In this document: piece after piece, positions 34,673 through 35,119 of the stretch | Position numbering within the stretch: the stretch's first letter is position 1 | Layout: every line of letters begins with the position of its first letter | IMG/VR virus record: IMGVR_UViG_3300023220_000167 | Location: 1-35,119 of that record | Reading direction: 5' to 3' (one strand) | Length of the DNA: 35,119 nucleotides | Origin: a virus | The notes under the pieces: generated by a model | Told to the model about the DNA's origin: nothing | What the model saw: only the letters and a program-made list of their open reading frames with translations | Database searches by the model: none | Position numbers and translations under genes: made by a program

Positions 34673-35119
34673 ATGTTACATTATAATATAGATGCAGAAC
34701 AGGCATATCTTGGCGCGGTATTGGTAAACAATGCGGCGATAACAGAGCAACTTAAACCATTCCATTTTATAGACCCTGCACACCAGAATATTTATACGGT
34801 AATACTTAGGGAGGTCAGCATTGGTAATGCACCGTCGCCCGTAACCTTGTTTCATATGCTGGAAGATGACCCCCTTTTAAGAGACGTTGGAGGCTCGGCA
34901 TATCTGGCTCGACTGGCCGGTGCGGCGGTATCAATTATTAATTCGTTAGGATATGCAGAAATCATCACGGGTTTGTGGAAACGGCGGGAGGTGACGAAAA
35001 TCGCCAATGAAACGATCCTGCTATTGCAAGAAGACAATGATCTTGATGACATTCTGGGAAATGTGGCCGCGTCCATTCATGCAGGTTCAGAAAGCGTGAT
35101 GATTTCTGCATATCCTAAC
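34673..35119 (+). CDS. dnaB: Replicative DNA helicase DnaB, N-terminal part (continues at window start)
   Basis: ATG 34673 with AAAGGAC about 8 nt upstream. Residues 1-110 are the DnaB N-terminal domain (DAEQAYLGAVLVNN, PFHFIDPAHQNIYTVI, DVGGSAYLARLAGA, SLGYAEIITGLWKRREV), which forms the collar and contacts loader and primase. The last true codons are near 35098. The final 21 bases are an inverted copy of upstream DNA and add eight spurious residues. The real protein continues at position 3 of the window. Confidence 0.94.
   Translation, partial: MLHYNIDAEQAYLGAVLVNNAAITEQLKPFHFIDPAHQNIYTVILREVSIGNAPSPVTLFHMLEDDPLLRDVGGSAYLARLAGAAVSIINSLGYAEIITGLWKRREVTKIANETILLLQEDNDLDDILGNVAASIHAGSESVMISAYPN
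35095..35119 (-). other. Foldback chimera at contig end
   Basis: 35095-35119 is the exact reverse complement of 34945-34969. The junction falls on a 4-nt shared sequence (CGTG at 35095-35098). This is typical of multiple-displacement amplification or library chimeras and not a biological terminus. Confidence 0.8.

Noticed and set aside
35099-35119. Alternative DnaB ending as a real allele or intein border
   Set aside because: These bases are the exact reverse complement of nearby upstream DNA, so an artefact is simpler.

Overview
The window is an essentially complete genome, about 35.04 kb, of a tailed siphovirus-type bacteriophage with an HK97-fold capsid. The first 59 bases recur at 35040-35098 with one mismatch, and one replicative helicase gene runs off the right edge and back in at the left edge. 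The sequence is therefore circular or circularly permuted. The last 25 bases are a short inverted copy of 34945-34969, which looks like an amplification or assembly chimera. The host is probably an alphaproteobacterium: the phage carries a GapR/DUF2312 protein, a gene-transfer-agent-like tail module with a GTA-type tail assembly chaperone, and a DUF6950 peptidase. This is inference from gene families, not a database result.

Layout. (1) Replication, 34555-2768 across the junction: DnaB helicase, a 51-residue orphan, about 550 bp packed with hairpins and promoter-like sites, a small orphan, and a replication initiator gene with 12-bp iterons and an AT-rich flank (a lambda-O-style internal origin). 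(2) Rightward structural block, 2776-23393: a two-HTH regulator, knob-type fibre, small and large terminase, portal-MuF fusion, prohead protease, major capsid, connectors, tail terminator, tail tube, frameshifted tail assembly chaperone, tape measure, a second tail-tube-like protein, and tail-tip genes. (3) Lysis, 23397-24731: membrane proteins, an M15 peptidase and a 3TM holin. (4) Leftward operon 27149-24758: YqaJ exonuclease, a partner protein, HTH and membrane genes. (5) A divergent control region at 27194-27264 facing an HTH repressor and a GapR-like gene. (6) Leftward operon 30165-27787 of tightly overlapping small orphans headed by a degenerate serine-recombinase-like protein. (7) A rightward island, 30251-30830, with a SPOUT RNA methyltransferase and a class II tRNA-like element. 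(8) Leftward operon 32974-30833: Cro-like HTH, orphans, VRR-NUC nuclease and a paralogue of the two-HTH regulator. (9) A second divergent switch at 33008-33101, then two orphans and a DNA adenine/cytosine-N4 methyltransferase leading back to dnaB.

Most striking signal: a family of small structured RNAs. Two copies (1431-1494 and 34589-34649) share a three-way-junction fold with compensatory changes, a near-identical extended -10 promoter and a terminal U-tract. They precede the two replication transcription units. A third RNA (1543-1617) has the same promoter family and general architecture. It also carries an 8-nt segment complementary to the ribosome-binding site of the next gene. I propose attenuator, antiterminator or antisense control of replication, which I cannot verify here. 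No tyrosine integrase or intact large serine integrase is visible, so lifestyle is unclear.
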